Part shown: one piece after another, positions 17,889 to 28,461 of the stretch | How positions within the stretch are numbered: the stretch's first letter is position 1 | How the letters are laid out: every line of letters starts with the position of its first letter | Source: Phenylobacterium sp. | GTDB lineage: Bacteria > Pseudomonadota > Alphaproteobacteria > Caulobacterales > Caulobacteraceae | Length of the DNA: 64,000 bases | Assembly (NCBI GenBank): GCA_020402745.1 | Contig: JADBYZ010000001.1 | Location: 1-64,000, forward strand | Reading direction: 5' to 3' | Notes under the pieces: model-generated | What the model was told of the DNA's origin: nothing | Databases searched by the model: none | The model's input: the letters and a program-made list of their open reading frames with translations, nothing else | Program-made: the position numbers and the translations under genes

Positions 17889-18329
17889 ATGCGACTGAGC
17901 ACCAAGGGACGATATGCGGTCATGGCCATGGCCGACCTGGCCCGCCGACAGGCGGACCAGGCGGAGCGCGCCATCGCCCTGTCAGACATCGCCGCCCGGC
18001 AGGAGATCTCGCTCTCCTATCTCGAGCAGCTTTTCGCGCGTCTCCGTCGGCAGGGCCTGGTGAAGAGCCATCGCGGCCCCGGGGGCGGTTACCGTCTGGC
18101 CCGCGCCGCCTCAGCTACCAGCATTGCCGAGATCGTCCTGGCGGTGGACGAGCCGCTTCGCGCCACACGCTGCGGGGTGAAGGCGCCTGGCTGCATGATG
18201 AACGGCGAGCGCTGCCTGACCCACGACCTGTGGGAGGAGACGGGCCGCCAGATCGAGGCCTGGCTGGCGTCGGTGTCCCTCGAGGATGTCGTAACGGGCC
18301 GGGTCGGCGCCGGACGGAGGGCGGCATGA
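17889..18329 (+). CDS. iscR: Rrf2-family Fe-S regulator IscR
   Basis: 146 residues. The N-terminal winged helix starts with MRLSTKGRYAVMAMADLA and includes the wing HRGPGGGYRLAR (61-72), as in IscR. Candidate cluster ligands are C95, C102, C109 and H112. The spacing is C-x6-C-x6-C, one residue longer per gap than E. coli IscR (C92, C98, C104, H107). It represses iron-sulfur assembly genes when loaded with [2Fe-2S]. It is the first gene of the suf cluster and overlaps the next gene by ATGA. Confidence 0.92.
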   Translation: MRLSTKGRYAVMAMADLARRQADQAERAIALSDIAARQEISLSYLEQLFARLRRQGLVKSHRGPGGGYRLARAASATSIAEIVLAVDEPLRATRCGVKAPGCMMNGERCLTHDLWEETGRQIEAWLASVSLEDVVTGRVGAGRRAA

Positions 18330-19465
18330 CCGCCCCGGGCGTCTACCTGGATCACTGCGCCACCTCACCCCTCCGCCCTGAGGCCCGCGCCGCTATGACG
18401 GCGGCCTTCGACGTCGTCGGCAATCCGAGCTCGGTCCACGCCGACGGCCGGGCGGCCCGCGCCCTGCTGGAGCAGGCCCGGGGCCAGGTGGCGTCCCTGG
18501 CGGGCGCGAAGCCGGCCTCCGTCACCTTCACCAGCGGCGGCACCGAGGCCAATGTCCTGGCCGTTCGAAGCGCCGTTGCGGCCGGTTCCCGTCGCCTGCT
18601 GGTCTCGGCGATCGAGCATGATTGCGTCCGCGAGGCGGCCCTGGCCAGCGGGGTGGAGGTGGTCGAGCTTCCCGTCCTGGCAAGTGGCGTGATCGACCTT
18701 GAGGCCCTCCGGGCGGCCCTCGACGCCGGGCCGTCGGCAGCCGGTCCGGTTTTCCTGTCCCTGATGGCCGCCAACAACGAGACGGGCGTGATCCAGCCCG
18801 TGCGTGAGGCGGGCGAGCGCGTGCGGGCGGCAGGGGGCTGGCTTCATGTCGACGCCGTCCAGGCGGCGGGACGCCTCCCCGTCGGGCTGGATCTCTACTG
18901 TGCCGACACCCTGGCCCTCTCGGCCCACAAGCTGGGCGGTCCTCAGGGGATCGGCGCCCTGATCGCCGGTCCGCGCAGCCGGATCGTCCGGGACCTTCCC
19001 GGCGGCGGCCAGGAGCAGGGGCGGCGGGCCGGGACCCAGAACCTGATCGGCGCCGCCGGCTTTGGCGCTGCAGCCGCCGCGGCACTGGCTGCAGAACCTG
19101 CAGGCCCCCAAGCCCGGGACATGGCCGCCGAAAGGCTGACGGAAGCCGGGGCCCGGGTGGTCGGGGCCGATGCGCCGCGGCTGGCGGACGTGCTGTGCAT
19201 CGCTGCGCCGGACATGTCCTCCGAGATCCAGGTCATGGGCCTGGACCTGGCTGGGGTCAGGGTCAGCGCCGGCGCCGCCTGCTCCAGCGGCAAGGTCAAG
19301 CCCAGCCGCGTGCTGGAGGCCATGGGCATGGGTGAACTCGCCGGCCGCGCCATCCGCCTGAGCGGAGGCTGGTCCACCGGTCCGGAAGACTGGCGGATCG
19401 CCGCGGAAGCCTGGATCGATCTGAAGACCCGGCGGGAAGCCCGCCGTCACCCGGCTGCGGCCTGA
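18326..19465 (+). CDS. Cysteine desulfurase, NifS/IscS type (class I)
   Basis: 379 residues from the ATG that overlaps the iscR stop (ATGA); an upstream in-frame start would lie inside iscR. PLP lysine is K202 (LSAHKLGG) with the H of EHD near 98, and the persulfide cysteine is C319 in GAACSSGKV, the flexible-loop context of class I enzymes. It converts cysteine to alanine and protein-bound sulfane sulfur. The operon also encodes SufS, so two desulfurases are present. Alternative roles such as tRNA thiolation cannot be excluded. Confidence 0.93.
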   Translation: MTAPGVYLDHCATSPLRPEARAAMTAAFDVVGNPSSVHADGRAARALLEQARGQVASLAGAKPASVTFTSGGTEANVLAVRSAVAAGSRRLLVSAIEHDCVREAALASGVEVVELPVLASGVIDLEALRAALDAGPSAAGPVFLSLMAANNETGVIQPVREAGERVRAAGGWLHVDAVQAAGRLPVGLDLYCADTLALSAHKLGGPQGIGALIAGPRSRIVRDLPGGGQEQGRRAGTQNLIGAAGFGAAAAAALAAEPAGPQARDMAAERLTEAGARVVGADAPRLADVLCIAAPDMSSEIQVMGLDLAGVRVSAGAACSSGKVKPSRVLEAMGMGELAGRAIRLSGGWSTGPEDWRIAAEAWIDLKTRREARRHPAAA

Positions 19466-19476
19466 GGAGCAGACAG

Positions 19477-20946
<1,470 letters not shown>

Positions 20947-20983
20947 ACCGAGTGACCGTTTCCGTTCAAAGAGAGGTCTTATC

Positions 20984-21730
20984 GTGCTGAGTTTACGGGA
21001 TTTGCGCGTCCGTGTGGGCGAGCGCGAGATTCTCAAAGGCCTCACCCTGGATGTGCCCTCTGGCGAAGTCCACGCCATCATGGGTCCTAACGGGGCGGGG
21101 AAATCGACACTCTCCTATGTCCTGACGGGTCGCCCCGGCTATGAAGTCACCGGCGGCGCGGCGGAGCTTGACGGTGTTGACCTGCTCGGGCTTGAAGCCA
21201 ATGCGCGCGCGGCGCAGGGCTTGTTCCTATCTTTCCAGTATCCGCTTGAAATACCTGGTGTTCCCGCCCTGACCTTCATCCGGGCGGCGATGAACGCCCA
21301 GCGCAAGGCCCGGGGCGAAGCTGAGATCTCGGCTCCGGACTTTCTGAAGCAGGCCCGCGTCTGTGCCTCGGACCTGAAAATAGACTTCGACATGCTGAAG
21401 CGGCCGCTGAACGTCGGTTTCTCCGGTGGCGAGAAAAAGCGGATGGAAGTCTTTCAAATGGCGATGCTTTCGCCACGCTTCATGATTCTCGACGAGACAG
21501 ACTCCGGGCTCGATATCGACGCTCTCCGGATCGTTTCTGACGGCGTCAACGCCTTGCGGGGCCCGGGGCGGTCCATGCTCGTCATCACTCATTATCAGAG
21601 GCTGCTCGACTACATCCGGCCGGACCGGGTGCATGTGCTGGCCGACGGACGCATTGCGGCGAGCGGCGGGCCGGAGCTGGCCCTCGAGCTCGAGCGCGAA
21701 GGTTACGACAAGTACGCGAGGGCGGCGTGA
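20984..21730 (+). CDS. sufC: Fe-S assembly ATPase SufC
   Basis: 248 residues from a GTG start with GAGAGG seven bases upstream; the frame is open further left but that sequence is sufB in another frame. ABC-type ATPase: Walker A GPNGAGKST (near residue 34), Q-loop in SFQYPLEIPG, signature FSGGEKKRMEV, Walker B FMILDETDSGLD, and a switch histidine in VITHYQRLLDYI. The ETDSGLD form is typical of SufC. It drives conformational change of SufB-SufD. The stop overlaps the sufD GTG by four bases. Confidence 0.97.
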   Translation: MLSLRDLRVRVGEREILKGLTLDVPSGEVHAIMGPNGAGKSTLSYVLTGRPGYEVTGGAAELDGVDLLGLEANARAAQGLFLSFQYPLEIPGVPALTFIRAAMNAQRKARGEAEISAPDFLKQARVCASDLKIDFDMLKRPLNVGFSGGEKKRMEVFQMAMLSPRFMILDETDSGLDIDALRIVSDGVNALRGPGRSMLVITHYQRLLDYIRPDRVHVLADGRIAASGGPELALELEREGYDKYARAA

Positions 21731-22761
21731 GTCTGGATGAGGCCATCCGGCTGCGCGATCCTTCGCGGCTGCCCTCCCGGCGGGACGAAGACTGGCGTTG
21801 GACCGACCTGCGCGGCCTGCTTCGGACCGTGCCGGAACCGTCGCAGCGCCTGGAGCCCGGGGAGCTGGGCGTCGGGCCCTTCGACGGCCTGGAGGGCGAG
21901 GCCATCCTGGTGGCCAACGGAGCGGGGCCGGAAGACCTCAGGATCGTCGCCGACGAGTCCCGGACTGTCATCCTGCGCAATGTCTCCCGAGGCGACGGCG
22001 CCCATGCCTCCCGCCTGCGGATCGAAGTCGCCGCCGGCGGCCGGCTGACTCTTCTGGAGTCCCACGAGGGCGGTGGGGCGGGCCTGTCTCTGCTGGGGAT
22101 CGACCTGTCCCTTGGCGAGGGCGCGTCCTGCGAGCGGCTGGTCCTGTCGGACCTCGACCCCGAATCTGTGGCCGTGGTCGAGCTGGACGTGCGCCTGTCG
22201 GCCCGGACCCGGTTTGCACAGACCCTCATGACCACCGGCGCACGGCGACAGCGCCTGGAGACCCGGGTGCGGCACCCGGGGCAGGGCGCTGAGGTCCGGC
22301 TAGACGGGGCCTATGTCCTGCGTGACCGCCGTCACGCGGACCTGACCACCAGCGTCCGCCACGAAGGTCCGGACGGCCGGACCGAACAGCTGACCCGCGG
22401 CATTGTCGACGACCAGGCCCGGGCGGTCTTTCAGGGGCGGATCACGGTTCAGGAGGGCGCGGATGGCGCTGACGCCCGTATGGCGCACAACGCCCTGATC
22501 CTGTCGGACCGGGCCGAGGTCGACGCCCGGCCTGAGCTTGAAATCTATGCGGACGACGTGGCCTGCGCCCACGGCGCCACGGTCGGCGCCCTCGACGAGG
22601 ATGTCCTCTTCTACATGCGCCAGAGGGGTCTTCCCGAGGCTGAGGCCCGGAGCCTGCTGGCGGCGTCCTTCCTGGGCGAGGTCCTCGACCGCGTCGAAGC
22701 GCCTGTGCCGGTGGAGTACCTGCGGGCCTGGTTGGCGGCGCGGCTGGACGCCGGAATCTGA
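21727..22761 (+). CDS. sufD: Fe-S assembly subunit SufD
   Basis: 344 residues from the GTG in GTGA, overlapping the sufC stop. N-terminal RRDEDWRWTDL is the SufD family opening motif, followed by a beta-helix core and the C-terminal blocks DDVACAHGATVG (with the cluster-assembly histidine) and EDVLFYMRQRGLPEAEA. It is shorter than E. coli SufD (about 423 residues) mainly because of a reduced N-terminal helical domain. The gene is translationally coupled to both neighbours. Confidence 0.95.
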   Translation: MSLDEAIRLRDPSRLPSRRDEDWRWTDLRGLLRTVPEPSQRLEPGELGVGPFDGLEGEAILVANGAGPEDLRIVADESRTVILRNVSRGDGAHASRLRIEVAAGGRLTLLESHEGGGAGLSLLGIDLSLGEGASCERLVLSDLDPESVAVVELDVRLSARTRFAQTLMTTGARRQRLETRVRHPGQGAEVRLDGAYVLRDRRHADLTTSVRHEGPDGRTEQLTRGIVDDQARAVFQGRITVQEGADGADARMAHNALILSDRAEVDARPELEIYADDVACAHGATVGALDEDVLFYMRQRGLPEAEARSLLAASFLGEVLDRVEAPVPVEYLRAWLAARLDAGI

Positions 22762-23975
22762 TGGCCTTCGACCCTGATCATGTCCGCCCGGAATTTCCGA
22801 TCCTATCCCGTAGGATCGGCGACCGGCCGCTGGTCTACCTGGACAGCGCCGCCTCAGCCCAGAAGCCCGAGGCGGTGATCGGGGCCATGTCGGACCTGAT
22901 GCGCAACAGCTACGCCAATGTCCACCGTGGTCTTCACACCCTGGCGAATGAAACGACTGAACTCTATGAAAATGCACGGAAAAAGGTCGCGAACTTTATC
23001 CGGGCGACGGAGTCCGAGATCGTCTTCACCCGGGGAGCCACCGAGGCGCTGAACCTGGTGGCCGCCGGTCTCGGGCGTAGTCTTTCTGCGGGAGACGAGG
23101 TGCTCCTGACCGAGATGGAGCATCACGCCAACATCGTACCCTGGCACTTTCTGAGGGAACGCCAGGGGGTGGTTCTGCGCTTCGCCCCCCTCCTGCCGGA
23201 TGGGGCCCTGGACATGGAGGCCCTTGAACACCTGATCACCCCCCGGACCCGGGTGGTGTCAGTGGTGCACATGTCAAATGTCCTCGGTACGGTGAACCCG
23301 GTGCAGCGGATCAGTGAGCTGTGCACGGCGGCTGGCGCCGTCCTGGTGGTCGACGCCTGCCAGTCGGTGGTCCACGCCCCCCTCAATGTGCATGAACTCG
23401 GGGCGGATTTCGTCGCTTTTTCCGGGCACAAACTCTACGGACCGACAGGGATCGGGGTGCTCTGGGGGCGGTCCGAGCGCCTGGATGCCCTTCCGCCCTG
23501 GCAGGGCGGCGGCGAGATGATCGACCGGGTCGACTTCGACCGGATCACCTATGCCGATCCACCCCTGAGGTTTGAGGCGGGCACGCCGCCGATTGTGGAG
23601 GCGGTCGGACTGGGCGCAGCGGTGGACTGGCTGTCGGCCCAGGACCGGCAGGCGATCCACGCTCATGAGGCCGCCCTCTATGAGCGCGCGCGCAAGGGCG
23701 TCGCTTCGATCAACGGACTGAGAATTCTTGGCGAGGCGGAGGGGAAGGGGGCGATACTCAGCTTCACCCTTGAGGGCGCGCATGCCCATGATATCGCCCA
23801 ATTGCTGGATCGCTATGGCGTGGCCGTCCGGGCCGGGACCCACTGCGCCGAGCCCCTGATGCGGCGGCTGGGGGTCAGTTCCAGCGTCCGCGCCTCCTTC
23901 GCCCTCTACAACACGACCCAGGAAGTCGATGCCTTCCTCGAAGCCCTTGATCGAACCCGGACCTTTTTCGCATGA
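22761..23975 (+). CDS. sufS: Cysteine desulfurase SufS (class II)
   Basis: 404 residues; start and stop overlap the neighbours (TGATG at 22759-22763, ATGA at 23972-23975). PLP lysine K224 (FSGHKLYGPTG) and persulfide cysteine C362 (RAGTHCAEP) in the short-loop context are typical of class II SufS. SufS normally passes sulfur to SufE or SufU; neither is encoded in this window. The protein supplies sulfur to SufBCD. Confidence 0.96.
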   Translation: MAFDPDHVRPEFPILSRRIGDRPLVYLDSAASAQKPEAVIGAMSDLMRNSYANVHRGLHTLANETTELYENARKKVANFIRATESEIVFTRGATEALNLVAAGLGRSLSAGDEVLLTEMEHHANIVPWHFLRERQGVVLRFAPLLPDGALDMEALEHLITPRTRVVSVVHMSNVLGTVNPVQRISELCTAAGAVLVVDACQSVVHAPLNVHELGADFVAFSGHKLYGPTGIGVLWGRSERLDALPPWQGGGEMIDRVDFDRITYADPPLRFEAGTPPIVEAVGLGAAVDWLSAQDRQAIHAHEAALYERARKGVASINGLRILGEAEGKGAILSFTLEGAHAHDIAQLLDRYGVAVRAGTHCAEPLMRRLGVSSSVRASFALYNTTQEVDAFLEALDRTRTFFA

Positions 23976-24340
23976 CCGCCACCTCCACCGAACCCAGCGG
24001 CGAGGGCGCCGCCAGCGCCCTGAGCCAGGCCGAACTTGACCGGCTGACAGACCGGCTGATCGAGGCCTTCAAGACCGTCTTCGACCCGGAGATTCCGGTC
24101 GATATCTACGAGCTAGGACTGATCTATAAGGTTGATGTGTCGGATGATCGGGATGTCGCCGTGGACATGACCCTGACGGCGCCCGGGTGCCCGGTGGCGG
24201 GCGAAATGCCGGGCTGGGTTGAAGACGCCGTGCGCGCCATTCCGGATGTCCGGAACGTGAAGGTCGACCTGGTCTTCGATCCGCCCTGGGACCCCTCGCG
24301 CATGTCCGACGAAGCCAAGCTTCAACTGAACATGTTCTGA
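23972..24340 (+). CDS. sufT: SufT/MIP18-family (DUF59) Fe-S maturation protein
   Basis: 122 residues. A variable N-terminus is followed by the DUF59 domain: DPEIPVDIYELGLIY (near 38-52), MTLTAPGCPVAGEMP with its conserved cysteine (near 67-81), and VDLVFDPPWDPSRMSD. SufT-type proteins assist delivery or maturation of Fe-S proteins, often together with the suf operon. The ATG overlaps the sufS stop. Confidence 0.93.
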   Translation: MTATSTEPSGEGAASALSQAELDRLTDRLIEAFKTVFDPEIPVDIYELGLIYKVDVSDDRDVAVDMTLTAPGCPVAGEMPGWVEDAVRAIPDVRNVKVDLVFDPPWDPSRMSDEAKLQLNMF

Positions 24341-24355
24341 GCCCATATTACGCCC

Positions 24356-24757
24356 ATGACCGTTGAAACTCTCTCCGCCACGCCTCGCCCCCGGCGCCCC
24401 CGCCCGCAGGTCGTTTCGCTCACGCCGGCCGCCGCGGACCGCGTCCGGGAGATTATTGCACGCTCCGAGTCGCCCATTGCGGGCTTGCGCGTCGGCGTGA
24501 AGAATGGCGGTTGCGCCGGCCAGGAGTATGTCCTGGACTACGCAAAGTCTGTCGATCCGCTGGACGAGGTGGTAACCGACCAGGACGTCACCATTCTGGT
24601 GCAGCCCTCCGCCGTGCTCTTCCTTTTGGGTACGGTCATCGACTACGAGGTCACGCGCCTGTCTTCCAAGTTTGTCTTCCGCAATCCGAACCAGACGGAC
24701 GCCTGCGGCTGCGGCGAGAGCGTCACCATCCAGCCCGCCGCAGCCCCCGACGCCTGA
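24356..24757 (+). CDS. sufA: A-type Fe-S carrier (SufA/IscA/ErpA family)
   Basis: 133 residues. The three conserved cysteines are in KNGGCAGQEY (near residue 54) and CGCGES (near residues 122-124), the C..CxC pattern of A-type carriers that ferry clusters from scaffold to target. A proline/arginine-rich N-terminal extension of about 20 residues is unusual but not disruptive. It is the last gene of the suf operon and ends 8 bases from the convergent crotonase gene. Confidence 0.93.
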   Translation: MTVETLSATPRPRRPRPQVVSLTPAAADRVREIIARSESPIAGLRVGVKNGGCAGQEYVLDYAKSVDPLDEVVTDQDVTILVQPSAVLFLLGTVIDYEVTRLSSKFVFRNPNQTDACGCGESVTIQPAAAPDA

Positions 24758-24765
24758 TCTGCGGC

Positions 24766-25572
24766 CTACTTGCGGTTGAAGACCGCCACCCGCTTCTGGA
24801 GGAAGGCCATCACGCCTTCCTTGAAGTCGGATGTGCGCCCAGCTGTGCGCTGGGCCACACGCTCGGCGTGCAGCTGCTGCAGCCAGTCATTGTCGAGGCT
24901 GTCCCAGATGAGTTTACGAATGGATCCGAGGGCCCAGGGGCCGTCTGCCAGGGAGCGGGCGATTTCGTGAGCGGTGGACATCAGCTGGTCATCGGGCACG
25001 ACCCGGTTGACTAGGCCCCAGTCGAGGGCAGTCTTCGCGGGGATCTTCTCGCCCAGCAGCGCCATCTCCAGGGCCCGGGCCTTTCCGATCAGGCGCGGCA
25101 GCAGGTAGGTCGAGCCTCCATCCGGCACCAGGCCGATGCGCCGGAAGGCCTGAAGGAAGTAGGCGCTCTCGCCGGCGACGATGATGTCGCCCATCAGGGC
25201 CAGAGAGCAGCCAACGCCGGCTGCAGCCCCGTTGATCGCTGTCACGATAGGGATCGGATAGTCCCGCAACGAGGTCATGAAGGGATTGTAGACGGTCTCC
25301 AGCGCCGAGCCGGAGTCCGGCCCGTCGGGGTCGGCGCTGGCCGAGGATGAGGCCCCGCCGCCGCCCGAAAGATTGGCTCCTGAGCAGAAGCCGCGCCCCT
25401 CACCGGTGAGAATGACACAGCGGGCGCCGGAGTCGGGTCGGGCGTAGGCGGCGAAGGCGGCGCGCAGTTCGGCCATGGTGTCGAGGCCGGCGGCGTTCAG
25501 GGTGGCCGGATCGGCGAGGGAAATGACGGCGATGCCGTCATTCAGCGAGATCTTGATTTTTTCGTAGGCCAT
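24766..25572 (-). CDS. Enoyl-CoA hydratase/isomerase (PaaG-like crotonase)
   Basis: 268 residues from the ATG at 25572 with GGAGGG just upstream. Crotonase-fold motifs: oxyanion-hole segments GRGFCSGANL (near 65) and NGAAAGVGCSLAL (near 110). At the usual hydratase glutamate position the sequence is IGLVPDGGSTYLLPRL, with aspartate as in PaaG-type isomerases, so it may isomerise rather than hydrate. A glycine/serine-rich loop (about 75-95) is inserted after the first oxyanion segment. Probable role: degradation of phenylacetate-like or fatty acyl-CoA. It stands alone on the minus strand. Confidence 0.85.
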   Translation of the reverse strand: MAYEKIKISLNDGIAVISLADPATLNAAGLDTMAELRAAFAAYARPDSGARCVILTGEGRGFCSGANLSGGGGASSSASADPDGPDSGSALETVYNPFMTSLRDYPIPIVTAINGAAAGVGCSLALMGDIIVAGESAYFLQAFRRIGLVPDGGSTYLLPRLIGKARALEMALLGEKIPAKTALDWGLVNRVVPDDQLMSTAHEIARSLADGPWALGSIRKLIWDSLDNDWLQQLHAERVAQRTAGRTSDFKEGVMAFLQKRVAVFNRK

Positions 25573-25638
25573 GAGTCCCTCCGATTTATGTGTCGAAAGC
25601 AGCAAAGCCCGGCTGACCCTACGTCAGGCCAGACCCCT

Positions 25639-26679
25639 TCATCCGAGGTCGTTGTCGACCACCAGCCGGTTACGGCCGTCACGCTTGGCCTGGTAGAGGC
25701 TGGCGTCCGCCCGCTCGATCAGGCTGTGAACCGTATCGCCCGGCCGATACGCGGCGATTCCCGCCGAAAGGGTAATGATCCCAAGGTTGTCATTGGTTGA
25801 CCTGCGGCGGACGTTCGCGGCGGAGACGTCCCTCAGGATACGCTCCACCAAGGGTGCGGTTGCGGACAGGGTCTCCCCCGCCGCGATAATGGCGAACTCC
25901 TCGCCGCCGAACCGGGCTGCGAACCTTGGGGGCGGCGCATGCTTGAGGATGGCGCTGGCCACGTACTTGAGCACCTGGTCGCCTGTCTGGTGGCCCCAGA
26001 TGTCGTTGAACTTCTTGAAATGATCGATGTCCAGGAGGGCGAGGCAGAAGCCTCTCCCGGTCTCGATGGCTTCAGCGCGGCAACGCTCGATCGCCTCATC
26101 GAAGGCGCGGCGGTTTGCGAGGCGGGTGAGGGTGTCGGTGGCGGCCTCCTTCCGGATCGTTTCCAACTGTTCGCGCAGCACGGCGACTTCCGAGGTCGAG
26201 GCGGCGAGGGCCCGTTCGAAGGAGGCGTTCTGCGCCCGCATCTGCAATGTGGCGTCGGCCAGGTTCGCCACCGCATCCTGCAGGGCGGGCCCTGTTGGAT
26301 CATTCTCAAGGGTCCGCGAGGTTTCTTCCAGGCGGGAAGAGAAGCTCTCGCTGCTTTCCTGGGCGGTCCTGATGACCTGTTCGGCGCTGGCCAGTTCGCG
26401 CGACAAGGCCTGCCCGGTGTCCCGGATCTGTTCGCTCAGCCGGGCCTTCGGGAGGTAGGTCGAGGCCAGTCGCTCGGCCAGGTCATCGGTGAGGGCTTCC
26501 CCGGCCACGCGAAGGCGCTCGATCTCCTGGGCGAGGGGGCCGTCGGGCTCAGAGATGACTTGGGACCAGAGCTCATAGTTCAGCGGCGTCGGCCAGACAC
26601 GCTGATGCTCCAGCTGCTCCAACGCAAGGCGTGCAAGCTCATAAGCCTCAGGCGACCTGAACTTGGCGTCTGTGTCCAC
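25639..26679 (-). CDS. dgcB: GGDEF diguanylate cyclase with coiled-coil N-terminus (DgcB-like)
   Basis: 346 residues from GTG 26679 (GGAGG upstream); an ATG at 26754 would add an unlikely 25 residues. The N-terminal half is charged and heptad-like, consistent with a coiled-coil dimeriser (about 60-180), followed by a GGDEF domain with TDTLTRLANRRAF and active-site GGEEF. The inhibitory I-site RxxD upstream of GGEEF reads PPPR, so product inhibition is probably absent. In Caulobacter the comparable locus is dgcB, a cyclase that raises c-di-GMP for attachment; the assignment here rests on architecture and genome position, so the symbol is tentative. Confidence 0.85.
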   Translation of the reverse strand: MDTDAKFRSPEAYELARLALEQLEHQRVWPTPLNYELWSQVISEPDGPLAQEIERLRVAGEALTDDLAERLASTYLPKARLSEQIRDTGQALSRELASAEQVIRTAQESSESFSSRLEETSRTLENDPTGPALQDAVANLADATLQMRAQNASFERALAASTSEVAVLREQLETIRKEAATDTLTRLANRRAFDEAIERCRAEAIETGRGFCLALLDIDHFKKFNDIWGHQTGDQVLKYVASAILKHAPPPRFAARFGGEEFAIIAAGETLSATAPLVERILRDVSAANVRRRSTNDNLGIITLSAGIAAYRPGDTVHSLIERADASLYQAKRDGRNRLVVDNDLG

Positions 26680-26798
26680 CGCCCTTGTCCCTCCATCCGA
26701 CCTTACGCGCACGACAAACCGAAGCGCTGGCGGCGGTGCGCAGCGCTTGATCACTTCCGCCCCTGAGCTTTGAAGTCAAGCTCCCAAGTCGCTTCGGT

Positions 26799-28322
26799 CT
26801 ACTTCGGTCTTGGGGTTGTCGGGCGTGCGAGGAAGGCTGGCAGGTCGGACCCAAATCCGACAACCGGGACCCCCGCTCGCCCCTCGTCCTCCGCGCGATC
26901 GCGCGGTCGGGAACGGGCCGGGGCGGCGCGCTCTCGGCGATCGCCTCGGGTCCCCGTGCGCGGGGGGCGTGCGTCCTCGGTCGGCTGAACCTCTGGCTTC
27001 GCAGACTGCGACTCTGACCCAGCTGGGGGCGAGCCCCGGACTCCAGCCTCCGCCTCGACCGCTGGATCTGAGGGCGCGTTCCGCCGACGGCGATCTGCGC
27101 CCTCGCCGGCGCGTCCCCTCGCGGTCGCCCGACTACGGCCTGACCGTCGGTCGTCCCGGGGCGAGTCCTTGATGGCGGCGAGATCAACGCCCTCCAGGGT
27201 GACTTCCTCGGGGTCCTTGCCGATCAGCTTGAGAACCTTGTCGATGTTCTTGGCGTCCGCCGGCGTAACGATCATGAAGGCGCGCCCGGACTTACCGGCG
27301 CGGCCGGTGCGACCAATCCGGTGCACATAATCGTCCGCATGGTGCGGCACGTCGTAGTTGAAGACATGGCTGACATCCGGGATGTCGAGGCCCCGGGCCG
27401 CCACGTCCGAGGCGCAGAGAAGCTTCAGATCGCCGGTCCGGAAGGAGTCCAGGGTCCGCATCCGGGTCTGCTGGTCGAGGTCGCCATGGATCGCCGCGGC
27501 GTCGAAGCCATGGGTCCGCAGGCTCTTGGCGACGATGTCCACCTCTGACTTGCGGTTACAGAAGACGATGCCGTTCTTGATGCCCTCGGCCTCAATCAGC
27601 ATGCGCAGCGCGGTACGCTTGGCCTTGGGATCGGAGGTCGGCAGCCGCACGAGATGCTGGGCGATGGTCTCTGCGGTGGTGGCCGGGCGGGCCGCCTCGA
27701 TGCGGACAGGATCGTTCAGGAACTGCTTCGTCAGTCGGGTGATCTCAGGCGGCATGGTCGCCGAGAAGAACAGGGTCTGCTTCTTGGGCGGCGTCAGGCG
27801 GAAGATCCGCTCGATGTCCGGAATAAAGCCCATATCCAGCATGCGGTCCGCCTCATCGACCACGAGGATCTGGACGCCTGTGAGAAGCAGCTTTCCGCGT
27901 TCGAAGTGATCGAGGAGGCGCCCGGGCGTGGCGATCAGGACATCGACGCCCCGGTCCAGCTTGAGCTCCTGGTCTGAGAATGAGACGCCGCCGATCAGCA
28001 GGGCCCAGGACAGTTTCCGCGCCTGGTTGGCGGAATAGCGCTCGAAGGAGGCCGAGACCTGATCGGCGAGTTCGCGGGTGGGGGCGATGACCAGGGCCCG
28101 AGGCATGCGCGCCCGGCTGCGCCCCTGGGAGAGGCGCTCGATCATCGGCAGGGTGAAGGCGGCGGTCTTTCCTGTCCCGGTCTGGGCGATTCCAAGGACA
28201 TCCTTGCCGGTAAGGGCGACGGGGATGGCCTGGGCCTGGATCGGAGTGGCGGTGGTGTAGCCCGTCGCGGAGACGGCCTGCAGGATTTCAGGCGAGAGGC
28301 CCAGTTCAGAGAATTCGGTCAT
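26799..28322 (-). CDS. DEAD-box RNA helicase (RhlE/RhlB class)
   Basis: 507 residues. N-terminal FxxLGLSPEI, Q motif (GYTTATPIQAQAIP), motif I AQTGTGKTA, motif II VDEADRMLDMGF, motif III SATM, and HRIGRTGRAG (motif VI) give a complete helicase core to about residue 375. The rest is a disordered arginine-rich tail with RG/RR repeats, suited to RNA binding and condensates. In Caulobacter a DEAD-box helicase near this part of the map (RhlB) is part of the RNase E degradosome; rne is in the same window, but the exact orthology needs a tree. Confidence 0.94.
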   Translation of the reverse strand: MTEFSELGLSPEILQAVSATGYTTATPIQAQAIPVALTGKDVLGIAQTGTGKTAAFTLPMIERLSQGRSRARMPRALVIAPTRELADQVSASFERYSANQARKLSWALLIGGVSFSDQELKLDRGVDVLIATPGRLLDHFERGKLLLTGVQILVVDEADRMLDMGFIPDIERIFRLTPPKKQTLFFSATMPPEITRLTKQFLNDPVRIEAARPATTAETIAQHLVRLPTSDPKAKRTALRMLIEAEGIKNGIVFCNRKSEVDIVAKSLRTHGFDAAAIHGDLDQQTRMRTLDSFRTGDLKLLCASDVAARGLDIPDVSHVFNYDVPHHADDYVHRIGRTGRAGKSGRAFMIVTPADAKNIDKVLKLIGKDPEEVTLEGVDLAAIKDSPRDDRRSGRSRATARGRAGEGADRRRRNAPSDPAVEAEAGVRGSPPAGSESQSAKPEVQPTEDARPPRTGTRGDRRERAAPARSRPRDRAEDEGRAGVPVVGFGSDLPAFLARPTTPRPK

Positions 28323-28409
28323 TATTGGCCTAAAGGGCGACGTGCCCGACCCGCGGGGCGGGGGCGCGCACGGCGCAGCGGCGCGGACGTCGGTCGTCGC
28401 GCGCCGCGG

Positions 28410-28437
28410 AACATACGGGCTGGGGCCTCCAAGTCAA
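28410..28437 (-). promoter_or_regulatory. Candidate promoter for the DEAD-box helicase
   Basis: On the minus strand TTGACT (28437-28432) and TATGTT (28415-28410) are separated by 16 bases. The -35 is strong and the -10 matches 4 of 6 bases. It lies about 90 bases before the helicase start and just after the parE stop, so the helicase may be transcribed independently of parE. Confidence 0.4.
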
Positions 28438-28461
28438 CGCGCAAGCGAAGCGCGCCCGGTC

